64,000 nucleotides of DNA. Source: Desulforhabdus sp. TSK (GTDB lineage: Bacteria; Desulfobacterota; Syntrophobacteria; Syntrophobacterales; Syntrophobacteraceae). The notes under the pieces were generated by a model. That model was not told where the DNA came from, did no database searches, and was given only the letters and a program-made list of their open reading frames with translations. The stretch covers positions 231,968 to 295,967 of the forward strand of contig NZ_BQXM01000001.1 in NCBI RefSeq assembly GCF_022836495.1, given 5' to 3'. Position 1 is the stretch's first letter. The number at the start of each line of letters is the position of its first letter. The translations under genes and the position numbers were made by a program. Shown one piece after another: positions 37,121 to 45,729 of this stretch.

Positions 37121-37462
37121 GGATAACGAACTCCCCCCGCGAATTAAAAGTCTTTCAGTTGGAAAAATCTTCACCCCACATATAGCATGTATTCGCCTCA
37201 GCTCCAAAGACTCTGAAATAAATTGTTGTTTTTTGAGGCTCGATGGGTTCTCAAGTGTCTGCAATACTTTAGGAATCCCGGGTAGATGCAATTGGGGGAA
37301 CTGCCTCCGGCGTGCCGAAGCATCGGGAGGCTATGGGTTGACAACCCATGCCGGGGCAGTGCATAAAATCGGAATCGAGCCCACGCATGAGGATCTGCTG
37401 ATCCATACCCAAAGCACATTGACACAACTTCTCCATACTGAGAGGGAAAAAGAGAGCATTCA
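37121..37462. other. divergent intergenic region purM / mltG
   Basis: 342 bases without a gene. It holds a palindrome at 37333-37349 (ATGGGTTG-A-CAACCCAT) that overlaps a TTGACA hexamer reading toward mltG. The short frames over it show no family sequence. Confidence 0.5.
37333..37349. promoter_or_regulatory. palindrome overlapping a TTGACA hexamer
   Basis: ATGGGTTG and CAACCCAT are perfect 8-base arms around one A, extended by GGC/GCC with one bulge. The centre contains TTGACA, a -35-like hexamer about 125 bases before mltG. It could be an operator or a hairpin. Confidence 0.35.
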
Positions 37463-38563
37463 TTGAAAGCGCGCCACACTATCTATTGCTTTTTAGTCGG
37501 CTTCATGGGGCTGGTCTCCATCGTTGTCTGCCTCCTGCTCTTCGATTTCTGGCTTTTTCTCCGCCTTCCCGCGAGCGCGGATCGGACCCTCCGGGAGATC
37601 ATTGTCCGGCCCGGCATGAATGTCACCGCTGTCGCCCGGCTCCTTCACGATGAAGGGATCATTTCCGACCCGCGGAAATTTTATTATTTATGCCGGTATC
37701 GCCAGGCAGGGCAGAGGCTGAAGGCGGGCGAATATGCCTTTTACGCCTTTTCCACTCCGGAGCAGGTCCTGGACCGGATTGTCGAGGGCAGAGTGGCGCT
37801 GCACCGCGTGACGGTGCCCGAAGGGTTTACCGTGCGGGAAATCGCCAGGACTTTAAACGAGAAAGGCCTGGCTTCCGAGGCAATGGTCATGCGGTATGCT
37901 GCAGACCCTGGTTGGATCCGATCCCTGGGAATCGAGAGCTCCAGCCTTGAGGGATATCTCTTTCCCGATACCTACCATTTCAGCCGGTCCCAAGGCGAAG
38001 AGGTTATGTTGAAGGCCATGGTGACTCAGTTTCGGCGCCGACTTCCAGCAGACTGGGAGCAGCGCTCCCAAGAGCTGGGGATGACGCTCCATGAGATCGT
38101 GACACTGGCGTCCCTCGTGGAAAAAGAGGCCATAGTGGATGCGGAGCGGACGCGCATCGCCGGAGTATTTTTCAATCGTCTGGGGCGCGGGATGCCTCTC
38201 CAGAGCGATCCCACGGCCGTTTACGATCTGGAGAATTTCTCCGGCCCGATCCTCTGGAGTCACCTGAAGCGGGAGAGCCCTTACAACACCTATCGCAACA
38301 AGGGATTGCCCCTGGGGCCCATCTGCAATCCCGGGAGCAAATCCATTCAGGCCGTCCTCCACCCCGAAAAGGTTCCGTACCTGTACTTCGTGAGCAACAA
38401 CGACGGGACGCACTCTTTTTCGGAGAACCTCCAGGAGCATTCCCGGGCTGTCTCGCGCTACCGGGAGCTGAGAAAGGCTGCCGCCTCCAAAGGGGAGAGC
38501 CCGCCGGGCGGCTTTGAGCCTTCGGGTCCGGGGACCGTCTCTGCGGTTCAGTCCAAACCATGA
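37463..38563 (+). CDS. mltG: endolytic murein transglycosylase MltG
   Basis: 366 residues, starting with TTG. One N-terminal membrane span (YCFLVGFMGLVSIVVCLLLF) anchors a LysM-like region and the YceG/MltG catalytic domain. Signatures are GYLFPDTYHF, ASLVEKEA with the catalytic glutamate, AGVFFNRL, MPLQSDPTAVY, SPYNTYRNKGLPLGPICNPG and YLYFVSNNDGTHSFS. It cuts nascent peptidoglycan strands. Its stop overlaps the next start (ATGA). Confidence 0.95.
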   Translation: MKARHTIYCFLVGFMGLVSIVVCLLLFDFWLFLRLPASADRTLREIIVRPGMNVTAVARLLHDEGIISDPRKFYYLCRYRQAGQRLKAGEYAFYAFSTPEQVLDRIVEGRVALHRVTVPEGFTVREIARTLNEKGLASEAMVMRYAADPGWIRSLGIESSSLEGYLFPDTYHFSRSQGEEVMLKAMVTQFRRRLPADWEQRSQELGMTLHEIVTLASLVEKEAIVDAERTRIAGVFFNRLGRGMPLQSDPTAVYDLENFSGPILWSHLKRESPYNTYRNKGLPLGPICNPGSKSIQAVLHPEKVPYLYFVSNNDGTHSFSENLQEHSRAVSRYRELRKAAASKGESPPGGFEPSGPGTVSAVQSKP

Positions 38564-39402
38564 ATCCTCGAAAGGATCGATCCCATATGATGCATTCACA
38601 GTCCGGTGAAGTGGTCAGTGTCGTGTTTGCGGCAGGCAAGGGGAGCCGCATGCTGGGGTTCCAGGGCAACAAGACCCTTCTTCCCCTCATTCCGAAAGGA
38701 TCGCTCTACCAGGGCGATCGACCGCTTTTAGTGGAAGTTCTGACAAACCTGCCTCCAGGGCCCAAAGGAGTCGTGGTGCATCATTGTGCTGCCGATGTGG
38801 ATGCGGCGACTGAAGGATTTGGAGCCTCCTGCCTGATGCAGCCGGTCACCAACGGAACGGGCGGTGCCCTGCTGGCTGCCCGGACATTTCTCGAATCCGT
38901 CGATTCCCCCGCTGTTGTCATCACCATGGGGGATGTCCCCATGATCGCGCCGGCTACCTACAGCCGGCTGGTGGACGGGCTCAGGGAGCATGAGCTCATG
39001 GTGCTGGCCTTCGCTCCGGAGCAGAAGGGCCAGTACGGCATGCTGGAAATGAACGGGGGCCGGGTCGAGCGCATTGTGGAATGGAAGTACTGGAAGAACT
39101 TTTCGCCCGCTGAACAGGAAAAGCTGCAGTTTTGCAATGCGGGAGTCTACGCGGCCCGGCGGGAATCGCTGCTCCGCTATATGGACCGGATGGCGAGCCA
39201 CCCCCACCAGGTGCGAAAGCAGCGTGGGGAGGAATGGGTCACCATCGATGAATACTTCCTGACGGACCTCGTGGAATGGATGGCCGCTGACGGGCTCTCC
39301 ATCGGTGTGGTGGAAGCCCTCGAAGAGGAAGTCATGGGAGTGGACACTCCCGAAGCGCTGGAGCGGGCTCAAATCCTCTACGCCCGGAAGGCCGGCGGGT
39401 GA
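38560..39402 (+). CDS. GlmU-like nucleotidyltransferase (single domain)
   Basis: 280 residues with the sugar-nucleotide transferase signature VVFAAGKGSRM, then NGTGGALLAAR and ITMGDVPMI, as in the uridylyltransferase half of GlmU. The C-terminal acetyltransferase beta-helix is absent. A DEYFLTDLVEWM segment matches the GlmU domain end. The true start may be one of the methionines a few codons in. It is translationally coupled to mltG. Likely a UTP-sugar-phosphate uridylyltransferase for the cell envelope; the sugar is not evident. Confidence 0.85.
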   Translation: MNPRKDRSHMMHSQSGEVVSVVFAAGKGSRMLGFQGNKTLLPLIPKGSLYQGDRPLLVEVLTNLPPGPKGVVVHHCAADVDAATEGFGASCLMQPVTNGTGGALLAARTFLESVDSPAVVITMGDVPMIAPATYSRLVDGLREHELMVLAFAPEQKGQYGMLEMNGGRVERIVEWKYWKNFSPAEQEKLQFCNAGVYAARRESLLRYMDRMASHPHQVRKQRGEEWVTIDEYFLTDLVEWMAADGLSIGVVEALEEEVMGVDTPEALERAQILYARKAGG

Positions 39403-39558
39403 GGGATCTCCAAATTTCCACTCTGTCCCGTGCATCAACCATCAGGCGAGGGCTCACCCAGCATCCGAAAAGGCCTTATGCCCAAACCCGATCATTCACG
39501 ACACCCACCCAGAGTTGGCTAAAAGTCCAGGAATCTCCTGCTCGACAAGGGCTGCGTC

Positions 39559-39586
39559 AAGGGAGCATAAAATCAGATGCTCCCTT
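39559..39586. terminator. terminator-like hairpin after the nucleotidyltransferase
   Basis: AAGGGAGCAT and ATGCTCCCTT form a perfect 10-bp stem with an 8-base loop. No clear T-run follows on either strand. It lies between converging genes and may end the mltG operon. Confidence 0.5.
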
Positions 39587-39663
39587 AGATTGGATGTTCT
39601 ATGCAAAAACTGCTTGGAACGTATCCTGAATCGCTGAGTGGGGTGGAGACGTGGCTCAGTCAA

Positions 39664-40290
39664 TCACTTCTTCAGTTTCTCCAGTTCCTCGGCCAACTTT
39701 TCTATGCCGGGAGACTCATTGATATCATGAACGTCCACGTATCGGATGATGCCCTTCTTGTCGATCATGAAGATCGCCCGCTCGGATGTTCCAGAAGATC
39801 TCAGCACACCGTACTTCCTGGCCACCGCTCCATGGGGCCAGAAGTCGGACAGGACTGGGAACCAGACGCCGCCCATGTCTTTGATCCAGGCGTAAAGAGC
39901 CGGGATGTTATCCACGGTGATACCCAGCAGAATGGTGTCGCTCTCCTCAAAGAGCTGTTTAGCCTGATCATAATGAGGCCACTGCGCGGAACAGACCGGC
40001 GTGTAGCATGCCGGCACGAAAGAAATTACAACGTTCTTCCTGCCTTTGTACTGTCTCAAAGAGACCTTCTCTCCTGTGATGGATGGAAGGGTGAAATCAG
40101 GAGCCATGACTCCAGCTTTGAGCCCCCCCGCGCTGTCTCGGGGCTTTATTTTGCCCACCTGATAAATCTTATCCCCGAAATTGTCCGGTCCCTTCTCGGC
40201 CGCATCACAGACTGCCAAACCCATAAAAACCAGCACTGCGCATCCCAAAATAGTTAACATTCTGGTGTGAAATCGAACGAGCATGCTCAC
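39664..40290 (-). CDS. exported peroxiredoxin (AhpC/TSA family)
   Basis: 208 residues. A signal-peptide-like N-terminus (ILGCAVLVFMGLAVCDAA) is followed by the peroxiredoxin fold: APDFTLPSITGE, the active site VPACYTPVCSAQ with the peroxidatic cysteine in the PxxxTPVC pattern, then ILLGITVDN and VLRSSGTSERAIFMID. It should reduce peroxide in the periplasm, or react with sulfane sulfur. It is the second gene after the rhodanese selenoprotein, 31 bases away, so the two form a small operon. Confidence 0.9.
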   Translation of the reverse strand: MSMLVRFHTRMLTILGCAVLVFMGLAVCDAAEKGPDNFGDKIYQVGKIKPRDSAGGLKAGVMAPDFTLPSITGEKVSLRQYKGRKNVVISFVPACYTPVCSAQWPHYDQAKQLFEESDTILLGITVDNIPALYAWIKDMGGVWFPVLSDFWPHGAVARKYGVLRSSGTSERAIFMIDKKGIIRYVDVHDINESPGIEKLAEELEKLKK

Positions 40291-40321
40291 CTCCTTCAGG
40301 AGATTCTCCAGGCAGCCCTAT

Positions 40322-40723
40322 TCATTTGGGCTCCGTGGGGTACTTGGCGACGAACCAGCCAATCCATCCACCTTTCAGGGCATAAACGTTGTTGAAACCT
40401 TTCATACTGAGCTCTCGTCTCACCCGGAGACTTGTGGCCTCATTACTTCAGCTGCAATAGAGAACGATGGTCTTGTCCTTGGAATACTTGGCCGCCCAAT
40501 TGTTCACATCGATGGGATTCTCACGCAGCGCCCCCTGGATTTTGATAGGGCTGGACCTGTAATCGCCACCCGTTCTGACATCCAGTACGATGACGTCTGG
40601 ATTCCCAAGGAGGGATTTCAATTCATCCTTGGTCATCAACTCATTCTCTCCTGCATTGCACAAATGCCAGGTCACCATGAAAACAGCAAAAAATGCAATA
40701 CCTGCTAGCCATTTTCGATTCAT
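40322..40723 (-). CDS. exported rhodanese-like selenoprotein (in-frame UGA at 40448-40450)
   Basis: The frame from the ATG at 40723 (AAGGAG 6 bases upstream) runs through one TGA to a stop at 40322-40324 and gives 133 residues. A signal peptide (WLAGIAFFAVFMVTWHLCNA) precedes a single rhodanese domain: VIVLDVRTGGDY, IQGALRENPID, TIVLYCS-Sec-SNEATSLR and NVYALKGGWIGWFVA, ending YPTEPK. Without read-through the domain would lose its catalytic residue and C-terminal third, yet the sequence beyond the TGA is perfectly conserved rhodanese. Cysteine relatives have YCSCPNEATS, so Sec92 replaces the catalytic cysteine. A SECIS-like hairpin follows the TGA. Rhodanese-like selenoproteins are known from this lineage. 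It probably moves sulfane sulfur in the periplasm. Confidence 0.87.
40417..40431 (-). promoter_or_regulatory. bacterial SECIS-like hairpin of the rhodanese gene
   Basis: In the mRNA, GTCTC and GAGAC close a CGGGT loop with GG at loop positions 2-3. The UGA-to-loop distance is 21 bases, inside the bacterial range. TGAG and CTCA can add a lower stem beyond an internal loop. It is shorter than the hdrCB element. Confidence 0.62.
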
Positions 40724-40866
40724 CGTCTTCTCCTTCGTCAAAAGCCGCTCGTCCTTTTCAATTTCCGGGCAGCGCCTCCCCTGGAGCAGCCCTTGTAGGG
40801 TGATCATCTCGAGCTCCATCTCATGTTTTCAGGGACTTGGAGGTCACCAGGATACCACTTTTCGTC

Positions 40867-40891
40867 ATTCCGGCATGTTTTAAGCCGGAAT
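40867..40891. repeat. dispersed ATTCCGGC palindrome, copy 2
   Basis: ATTCCGGC and GCCGGAAT around a 9-base loop, in the same context (GTCATTCCGGCATGTTT) as at 25009-25033. A related half (GGATTCCGGCTTAA) follows near 40910, and a CCCCTTT-type repeat lies at about 40975-41035, so this is a repeat-dense non-coding stretch. Confidence 0.7.
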
Positions 40892-41123
40892 CTAGAGCAG
40901 TGTGTGGCTGGATTCCGGCTTAACGGTCACGAACACTGTGGAGTTCACCCCCATCAAATGAAATCCGCCCTTCGCCCCTTTGCCAAAGGGGGGAAACACA
41001 ACTCATCCCCCTTCATCAAAGGAGGATGGAGGGGGACTTTCATAGAAAATATTTGTATCCCTGTGCATTCAAAAATGGAGAACGGCAATGATCCAGTGGA
41101 ATGATAATGGAATAGTGAGAGTA

Positions 41124-41180
41124 ATGCATCCGATTTGTTGCGGTCTCGATGTTCACAAGGAGATGATTGCTGCGAAGTGT
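41124..41180 (+). pseudogene. IS110-family transposase N-terminal remnant
   Basis: Nineteen codons encode MHPICCGLDVHKEMIAAKC, the conserved start of IS110-type transposases with the DEDD-family first aspartate. After that the frame has no transposase sequence, so only the 5' tip survives. The following 370 bases to 41548 contain no recognisable gene. Confidence 0.7.
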
Positions 41181-41548
41181 CCGGCCGAGCTATCGTTGCA
41201 GAGGTCGCCCTGTCGAAAGAGCTTTTCAGAACCGATATTGCTCTTTCTTCCCAGGCGGGTCTTTCTGCGGGGAACGTCGAAAGTGCGGGGAAACGCCATA
41301 GCGGCAGAAGTCCGGTGCGAAAAAATCACCTCAAGACCATCATGACTGAAGCGGCCCGGGCGGCTACCAAAGTGAAGAAGCCGGGAAGGGGGCGTGTGTC
41401 CTTCGTGGATAGCGAAAACAGTGCTTCTTGAAAGCAATTCAATGAAAATAAAAGAAATAATGATTATAAGAGTACTGTAAGATATGAGGTAATGATATGC
41501 GTTATGAGAGAATTGATCACCTCAAGTTTTTGAAAGGGAGGAGATCTT

Positions 41549-41719
41549 ATGGAAGATCAGAAGAAAAGACGATGCTTCCACGACGGCAGGAGCTACTCAA
41601 ATGGCTCTGAAATCTGCAGTCATGGAGAATGCAAGCTTTGCAGCGACGGAAAATGGCAGGCCATGGACGAAGCCCGTTCCAGGGAATCGAAACCAAGCCT
41701 TGCTTATTTTTACCACTGA
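41549..41719 (+). CDS. cysteine-rich mini-protein 1 (56 residues)
   Basis: A strong ribosome site GGGAGGAG stands before the ATG. The protein contains CFHDGRSYSNGSEIC followed by HGECKLCSDGKW, giving five cysteines in 56 residues. It has no signal peptide. The pattern C-x3-G-x2-Y-x-NGSE-x-C recurs in the next small gene, which argues that both are real. The spacing of cysteines suggests a small metal-binding or disulfide-knot domain; I do not recognise the family. Confidence 0.6.
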   Translation: MEDQKKRRCFHDGRSYSNGSEICSHGECKLCSDGKWQAMDEARSRESKPSLAYFYH

Positions 41720-41800
41720 TAGAATCGATCCAATCGTGCTGGGAATCGGGAGCAGCTCCCGGATCTCTGAAGCATTGGTACCGTATGAAAGGGAAGTAAA

Positions 41801-41908
41801 ATGGAAGAACAGAAGTGCAGCTATGAAGGTCGAAAATATCCAAATGGGTCTGAGCTGTGCGATTCACTGAGCAATGCATGGTTTTCAAGGAGGGCACGTG
41901 GTAGGTGA
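41801..41908 (+). CDS. cysteine-rich mini-protein 2 (35 residues), paralogue of mini-protein 1
   Basis: AAGGGAAG precedes the ATG. The peptide begins EEQKCSYEGRKYPNGSELC, matching the motif of mini-protein 1, then diverges and stops early. It may be a truncated copy. About 110 bases further (near 42005) another frame encodes KCNVCGTVGVDAELISRY without a clear start, which may be a displaced C-terminal piece of the same family. Confidence 0.5.
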   Translation: MEEQKCSYEGRKYPNGSELCDSLSNAWFSRRARGR

Positions 41909-42410
41909 CGTGGCTGTCCACCTTCGGTCCCTGATCGAATGAGAGGGGGGATCGATTTGCTTTCTGAACTTGTCTGATTCAACTCGAGCTCCCGACGGGT
42001 AAGTGCAATGTGTGTGGAACAGTGGGCGTGGACGCCGAGTTGATCTCCAGGTATGCGAAGTACCGGGAGGAGACAGCGAAAGCAGCAGAGAACCGAAGCT
42101 CTTAACCGCTTATCCCCTTTACAAGGGCGTAATCGAAGCCGGCCTCCTCGGGGTCGGTTGTTTATTTTTGCGAGATTCCCCCTGAGGCGGAGCAATACCG
42201 TGTCTCACTTTTCAGAAAACCACCCTTCTGCCGCTATGCCGGCAGGCAAAAGAGCTCCGAAGAGACAAAAGACGTCTATCTCCAAATGAGGTCACCCGCT
42301 CGAGCGAGCGTTTGGCAGGCGATGGAGCGTTCGGAAGGGCTCAAGAAATTGGTGATGGAGGTCAGGAGAAGATTGGGATTGTCAAATGCGTGGATCCGAA
42401 CCCTCATTTT
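41909..42410. other. degenerate, gene-poor stretch before the molybdoenzyme operon
   Basis: About 500 bases with no intact gene. A cysteine-containing fragment (KCNVCGTVGVD) near 42005-42110 may be the tail of a decayed mini-protein. Otherwise I see nothing I can assign. Confidence 0.45.
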
Positions 42411-42424
42411 TTGACTTAGGTCAA
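42411..42424. promoter_or_regulatory. FNR/DNR-type palindrome upstream of the molybdoenzyme operon
   Basis: TTGACTTAGGTCAA is a perfect TTGAC-N4-GTCAA palindrome of the FNR-family shape, 91 bases before the operon's first ATG. It points to redox or nitrosative control by a CRP/FNR-family regulator. Confidence 0.55.
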
Positions 42425-42514
42425 TGAAGCCCTTTTCAGAATCATGTAGAGCAAGGCAGCAGGAAATGATTCACTATGATGGTCCTAACCGCAATGCATC
42501 GGAGGAGGGGTCCA

Positions 42515-45055
42515 ATGAAAATGGATAGACGCGACTTCATGAAGGCGGGAGCAGCAGCAGGGGCACTCGCCGCCTTCCAGCCCAGACTTTTTCATTATAT
42601 GGGAGAAGCTGCCGCAACGGAGCTCGATGCGGGAGAGCGAGTAGTCCGTTCGACCTGCTCTCCCAACTGCACCGGGGCCTGCGGCTTCAATGCCCATGTA
42701 TCGGACGGGAGAATCAGGACTCTGATACAAAGCGCCGACTACCCTGAAAAGGAATACAACCCCAGGGGCTGCCTGCGTGGCCTTTCGATGATGAACCTCA
42801 TCTATGGCAAGGATCGACTCAAGTACCCGCTCATACGAACCGGGCAACGGGGCGACGGCGAATTCAAGAAGGTCTCCTGGGAGGAGGCGCTGGATCATAC
42901 GGCAAAGCGTCTCAAGGAGATCATGGACAAAAACGGCCCCGAAGCTGTTGCAATGACCATTCAGGTCCCGGGCACGGGTTATGTCAACAAGGGAGCGTTC
43001 GTCCGCCTGGCGTCCCTCGCCCGATGGACCATGCATCACGGCTACGATCAAAACGGGGATCTGCCCATGTTCTGGCCCATGACCTTCGGTGTGCAAACCG
43101 AGGAGATGGAATCGTTGGAGTGGCGCAACGCCCGCTACACCATGATCCACGGGTCGAATATCATACAGACCCGTCTCCCGGACGCGCAGCACCTCCTGCA
43201 CGCCAAAAGGAACGGCAAGGTTGTCGTCTTCGATCCGGACTTCTGCTCGACTGCCGCCAAAGCCGACGAGTGGGTTCCCATCAAACCGGACACGGATGCC
43301 GCCATGGGCTTGGGGATTGCGAAGGTGATCATCGACAGAGGCCTGTATGATGCCGAGTTCCTGCGGGATTTTACTGACATGCCGATCCTGGTGAGAAAGG
43401 ATAACGGAAAGAGGCTTCTCGCTTCACAAATGAAGGATCTCGCCGAAGCTGCAACGCAGAGAAAAATTCCCGATTACCGAAGTCTTTTCGTCATTCATAA
43501 CGTCAAGGGTTTTTCCATCCTGGACCCCGAAAATCTCCAACCCACGGGTGCCGATCTCGAAGGTGAATATGCAGTGGAACTGACCGATGGAAGCCGGGTC
43601 GAAGTCCGGACTGCCATGACCGCCCTCAGGGAGGTTCTGCGAGATTATACTCTCGATCGAGTATCGGCCATCACCGAGGTCCCCTCCGAGCAGATCGAGC
43701 GCATCGCCGTCGAAGCAGCCACCAACACCCCGGTCCACGTCGTTTACGGTGCAAGCAATTACCAGTGGTACAATGGAGACCTCAAGGGCCGCGCACTCTC
43801 CCTCATTCCCGTCCTGACCGGCAGCATAGGGAAAAGCGGCGGGGGCATATGCACCCTTGCGGGACAGTACCGCATCCGCTTTGATCTCAGCCAGTGGTGG
43901 TTTCCCAGGGAAGGGGGGCTCAACTGGGTACCCTACCTTCACTTCCTGCAGGGAGGTGGGCCGCGCTACCCCAAAAACGGCATCAAGGCCATGATCGGCG
44001 GATGGGGAAATCCTTTCGACCAGCACAACATGGCCAATCGATTGAAAGATCGATCTGCGTCGGGGGACATCGAGTTTGTGGTGACCTTCGACTTTCAGAT
44101 GACCACCTCCTGCCAATGGTCGGACGTCGTTTTTCCGGCCACGAGCTGGTACGAGAATCACGAGCTTGTAGCGACCATCCTTCATCCCTATCTGCAACTG
44201 CAGCAGCCCGCCATCAAGCCCATGTTCGAAAGCAAGCCGGCCTTCTGGGTCGCCAGGGAGCTGGCCAAACGGTTGAATCCGGAATTCGAAAAATATTTCT
44301 TCCCGGAGCTTGACACGGATCAGGCGAGCCTCAAGGTCATCGAAATTCTCCTGGCCAATGGTGGCGCCGAGACCAAGGGCATCACCCTCGAAATGCTTCA
44401 GAAAGGTCCCGTTCGCCTCCACTCGCCCGCCCCCAACGATAGACAAATTCCATTCTGGGAGCAGATCCACGATCGAGTGCCCTTCCCGCCACGAAGCTAT
44501 CCGCCTCCACTTGCGGCAACGGCCAAATTCCTGAGAAGCGGGCGCATCGAATTCTACAAGGACGAAGACCTGTTCATCGCAACCGGCGAACAGCTCCCCG
44601 TGCACAAAGAGACTTTCGTTGAGACCGAATACAAGCAGGATCCGAGTGTGCGCGAAAAATACAAGCTCCGGTTCGTAACCAAGAATTCGCTCTACAGGGT
44701 TCATTCGACCCATTCCAACAATGTCTGGCTGAACGAGCTTCAGGGCAACAAGCCCAAACTGCTGCTGAACGAAGCGGACGCGAAGGAGAGGGGGATCAAG
44801 ACGGGAGATTTTGTGGAGATTTACAACAATCGCGGCAAGACAAAGGCTTACGCGGTCATTGATCCGGGATGCCGCATGGGGACGGCGATCTTCGAAGAGG
44901 GGTGGTGGGCCAGGTACCTCAAGAACGAGTCCTATAACTCGCTCACCATGCCGTGGATCAAACCCCTCCACGAGATCTACTTCGTTCCGGGCATCTGGTC
45001 TCCCACCACGGTGTGGAACGAATGCCTGGTCGACGTCAGGAGGGTCAGCGCATGA
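42515..45055 (+). CDS. Tat-exported molybdopterin oxidoreductase (Psr/Phs/Srr type catalytic subunit)
   Basis: 846 residues from the ATG at 42515, behind GGAGGAGGGG. The twin-arginine leader DRRDFMKAGAAAGALAAF directs export of the folded enzyme. The 4Fe-4S site is STCSPNCTGACGFNAHV with a later RGCLRG, then typical DMSO-reductase-family segments VSWEEALDHTAKRL, VVFDPDFCSTAAKADEWVPIKPDTDAA and the C-terminal RFVTKNSLYRVHSTHSNN. With a DmsB-like and an NrfD-like subunit it forms a quinone-linked enzyme. Candidate substrates are polysulfide, thiosulfate, tetrathionate or similar; sequence alone does not decide. Confidence 0.9.
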   Translation: MKMDRRDFMKAGAAAGALAAFQPRLFHYMGEAAATELDAGERVVRSTCSPNCTGACGFNAHVSDGRIRTLIQSADYPEKEYNPRGCLRGLSMMNLIYGKDRLKYPLIRTGQRGDGEFKKVSWEEALDHTAKRLKEIMDKNGPEAVAMTIQVPGTGYVNKGAFVRLASLARWTMHHGYDQNGDLPMFWPMTFGVQTEEMESLEWRNARYTMIHGSNIIQTRLPDAQHLLHAKRNGKVVVFDPDFCSTAAKADEWVPIKPDTDAAMGLGIAKVIIDRGLYDAEFLRDFTDMPILVRKDNGKRLLASQMKDLAEAATQRKIPDYRSLFVIHNVKGFSILDPENLQPTGADLEGEYAVELTDGSRVEVRTAMTALREVLRDYTLDRVSAITEVPSEQIERIAVEAATNTPVHVVYGASNYQWYNGDLKGRALSLIPVLTGSIGKSGGGICTLAGQYRIRFDLSQWWFPREGGLNWVPYLHFLQGGGPRYPKNGIKAMIGGWGNPFDQHNMANRLKDRSASGDIEFVVTFDFQMTTSCQWSDVVFPATSWYENHELVATILHPYLQLQQPAIKPMFESKPAFWVARELAKRLNPEFEKYFFPELDTDQASLKVIEILLANGGAETKGITLEMLQKGPVRLHSPAPNDRQIPFWEQIHDRVPFPPRSYPPPLAATAKFLRSGRIEFYKDEDLFIATGEQLPVHKETFVETEYKQDPSVREKYKLRFVTKNSLYRVHSTHSNNVWLNELQGNKPKLLLNEADAKERGIKTGDFVEIYNNRGKTKAYAVIDPGCRMGTAIFEEGWWARYLKNESYNSLTMPWIKPLHEIYFVPGIWSPTTVWNECLVDVRRVSA

Positions 45056-45726
45056 GAAGAGGAATGGTGATCGATCTTGAAAAGTGTATCGGATGCCGCA
45101 GCTGCGCCGTGGCCTGCAAACAGCACAACGCTCAGCCCGCTGGAAATTGGTGGAACCGGGTGGTCACTCCGGGAAGCGAGTTCCATGGCGTGGCGCCCGT
45201 CAAGGGAAAGGAGCTCTTTCTTCCCGTCTCCTGCCAGCATTGCGCGAATGCCCCATGCGAAAAAGTCTGCCCGGTGGATGCTACGTTCCGGCATACGGAC
45301 GGCTCCATTCTCGTGGATCTCGAACGGTGCGTCGGCTGCCGCTACTGCATGGCGGCCTGCCCTTATGGAGTACGCCAGTTCAACTGGGAGGACCCGACCA
45401 GATCCGTCCAGCGCTATGAATACCAGGATGGCTACACCTATGGACACCCGAAACAATACCGGCTGAACGGCCGACTGGTCTACGCGCCGCTTCGCGCCAA
45501 GGGTGTTGTTGAAAAGTGTAACTTCTGCGTTCATTACCAGGCTCAGGGACTCGATCCCGCCTGTGTCCGGGCCTGCCCGGGAAAAGCGCGTTTTGTAGGA
45601 GACCTGGATGACCCCAATAGCGAAGTATCGCGAATGATCCGCGAAATGAACGGATTCAACCTGCTCCCCGAGAAGGGGACGAAACCGAGCGTTTTCTATC
45701 TTCCTCCCAAAAGAAAGGAGGTTTGA
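45052..45726 (+). CDS. four-cluster ferredoxin subunit (PsrB/DmsB type)
   Basis: 224 residues from the ATG at 45052, which overlaps the stop of the catalytic-subunit gene (ATGA). Four cysteine groups are visible: CIGCRSCAVACK, CQHCANAPCEKVCP, CVGCRYCMAACPYG and CNFCVHY with CVRACP. It carries electrons between the membrane subunit and the molybdopterin enzyme. It has no own signal, as usual for subunits exported with a Tat partner. Confidence 0.93.
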   Translation: MRRGMVIDLEKCIGCRSCAVACKQHNAQPAGNWWNRVVTPGSEFHGVAPVKGKELFLPVSCQHCANAPCEKVCPVDATFRHTDGSILVDLERCVGCRYCMAACPYGVRQFNWEDPTRSVQRYEYQDGYTYGHPKQYRLNGRLVYAPLRAKGVVEKCNFCVHYQAQGLDPACVRACPGKARFVGDLDDPNSEVSRMIREMNGFNLLPEKGTKPSVFYLPPKRKEV

Positions 45727-45729
45727 GCC

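Noticed and set aside
40448..40819. Complete 123-residue rhodanese ending at 40448
   Set aside because: It would end just before the catalytic residue, while typical rhodanese sequence continues in frame. The first 32 codons also precede the real ribosome site.
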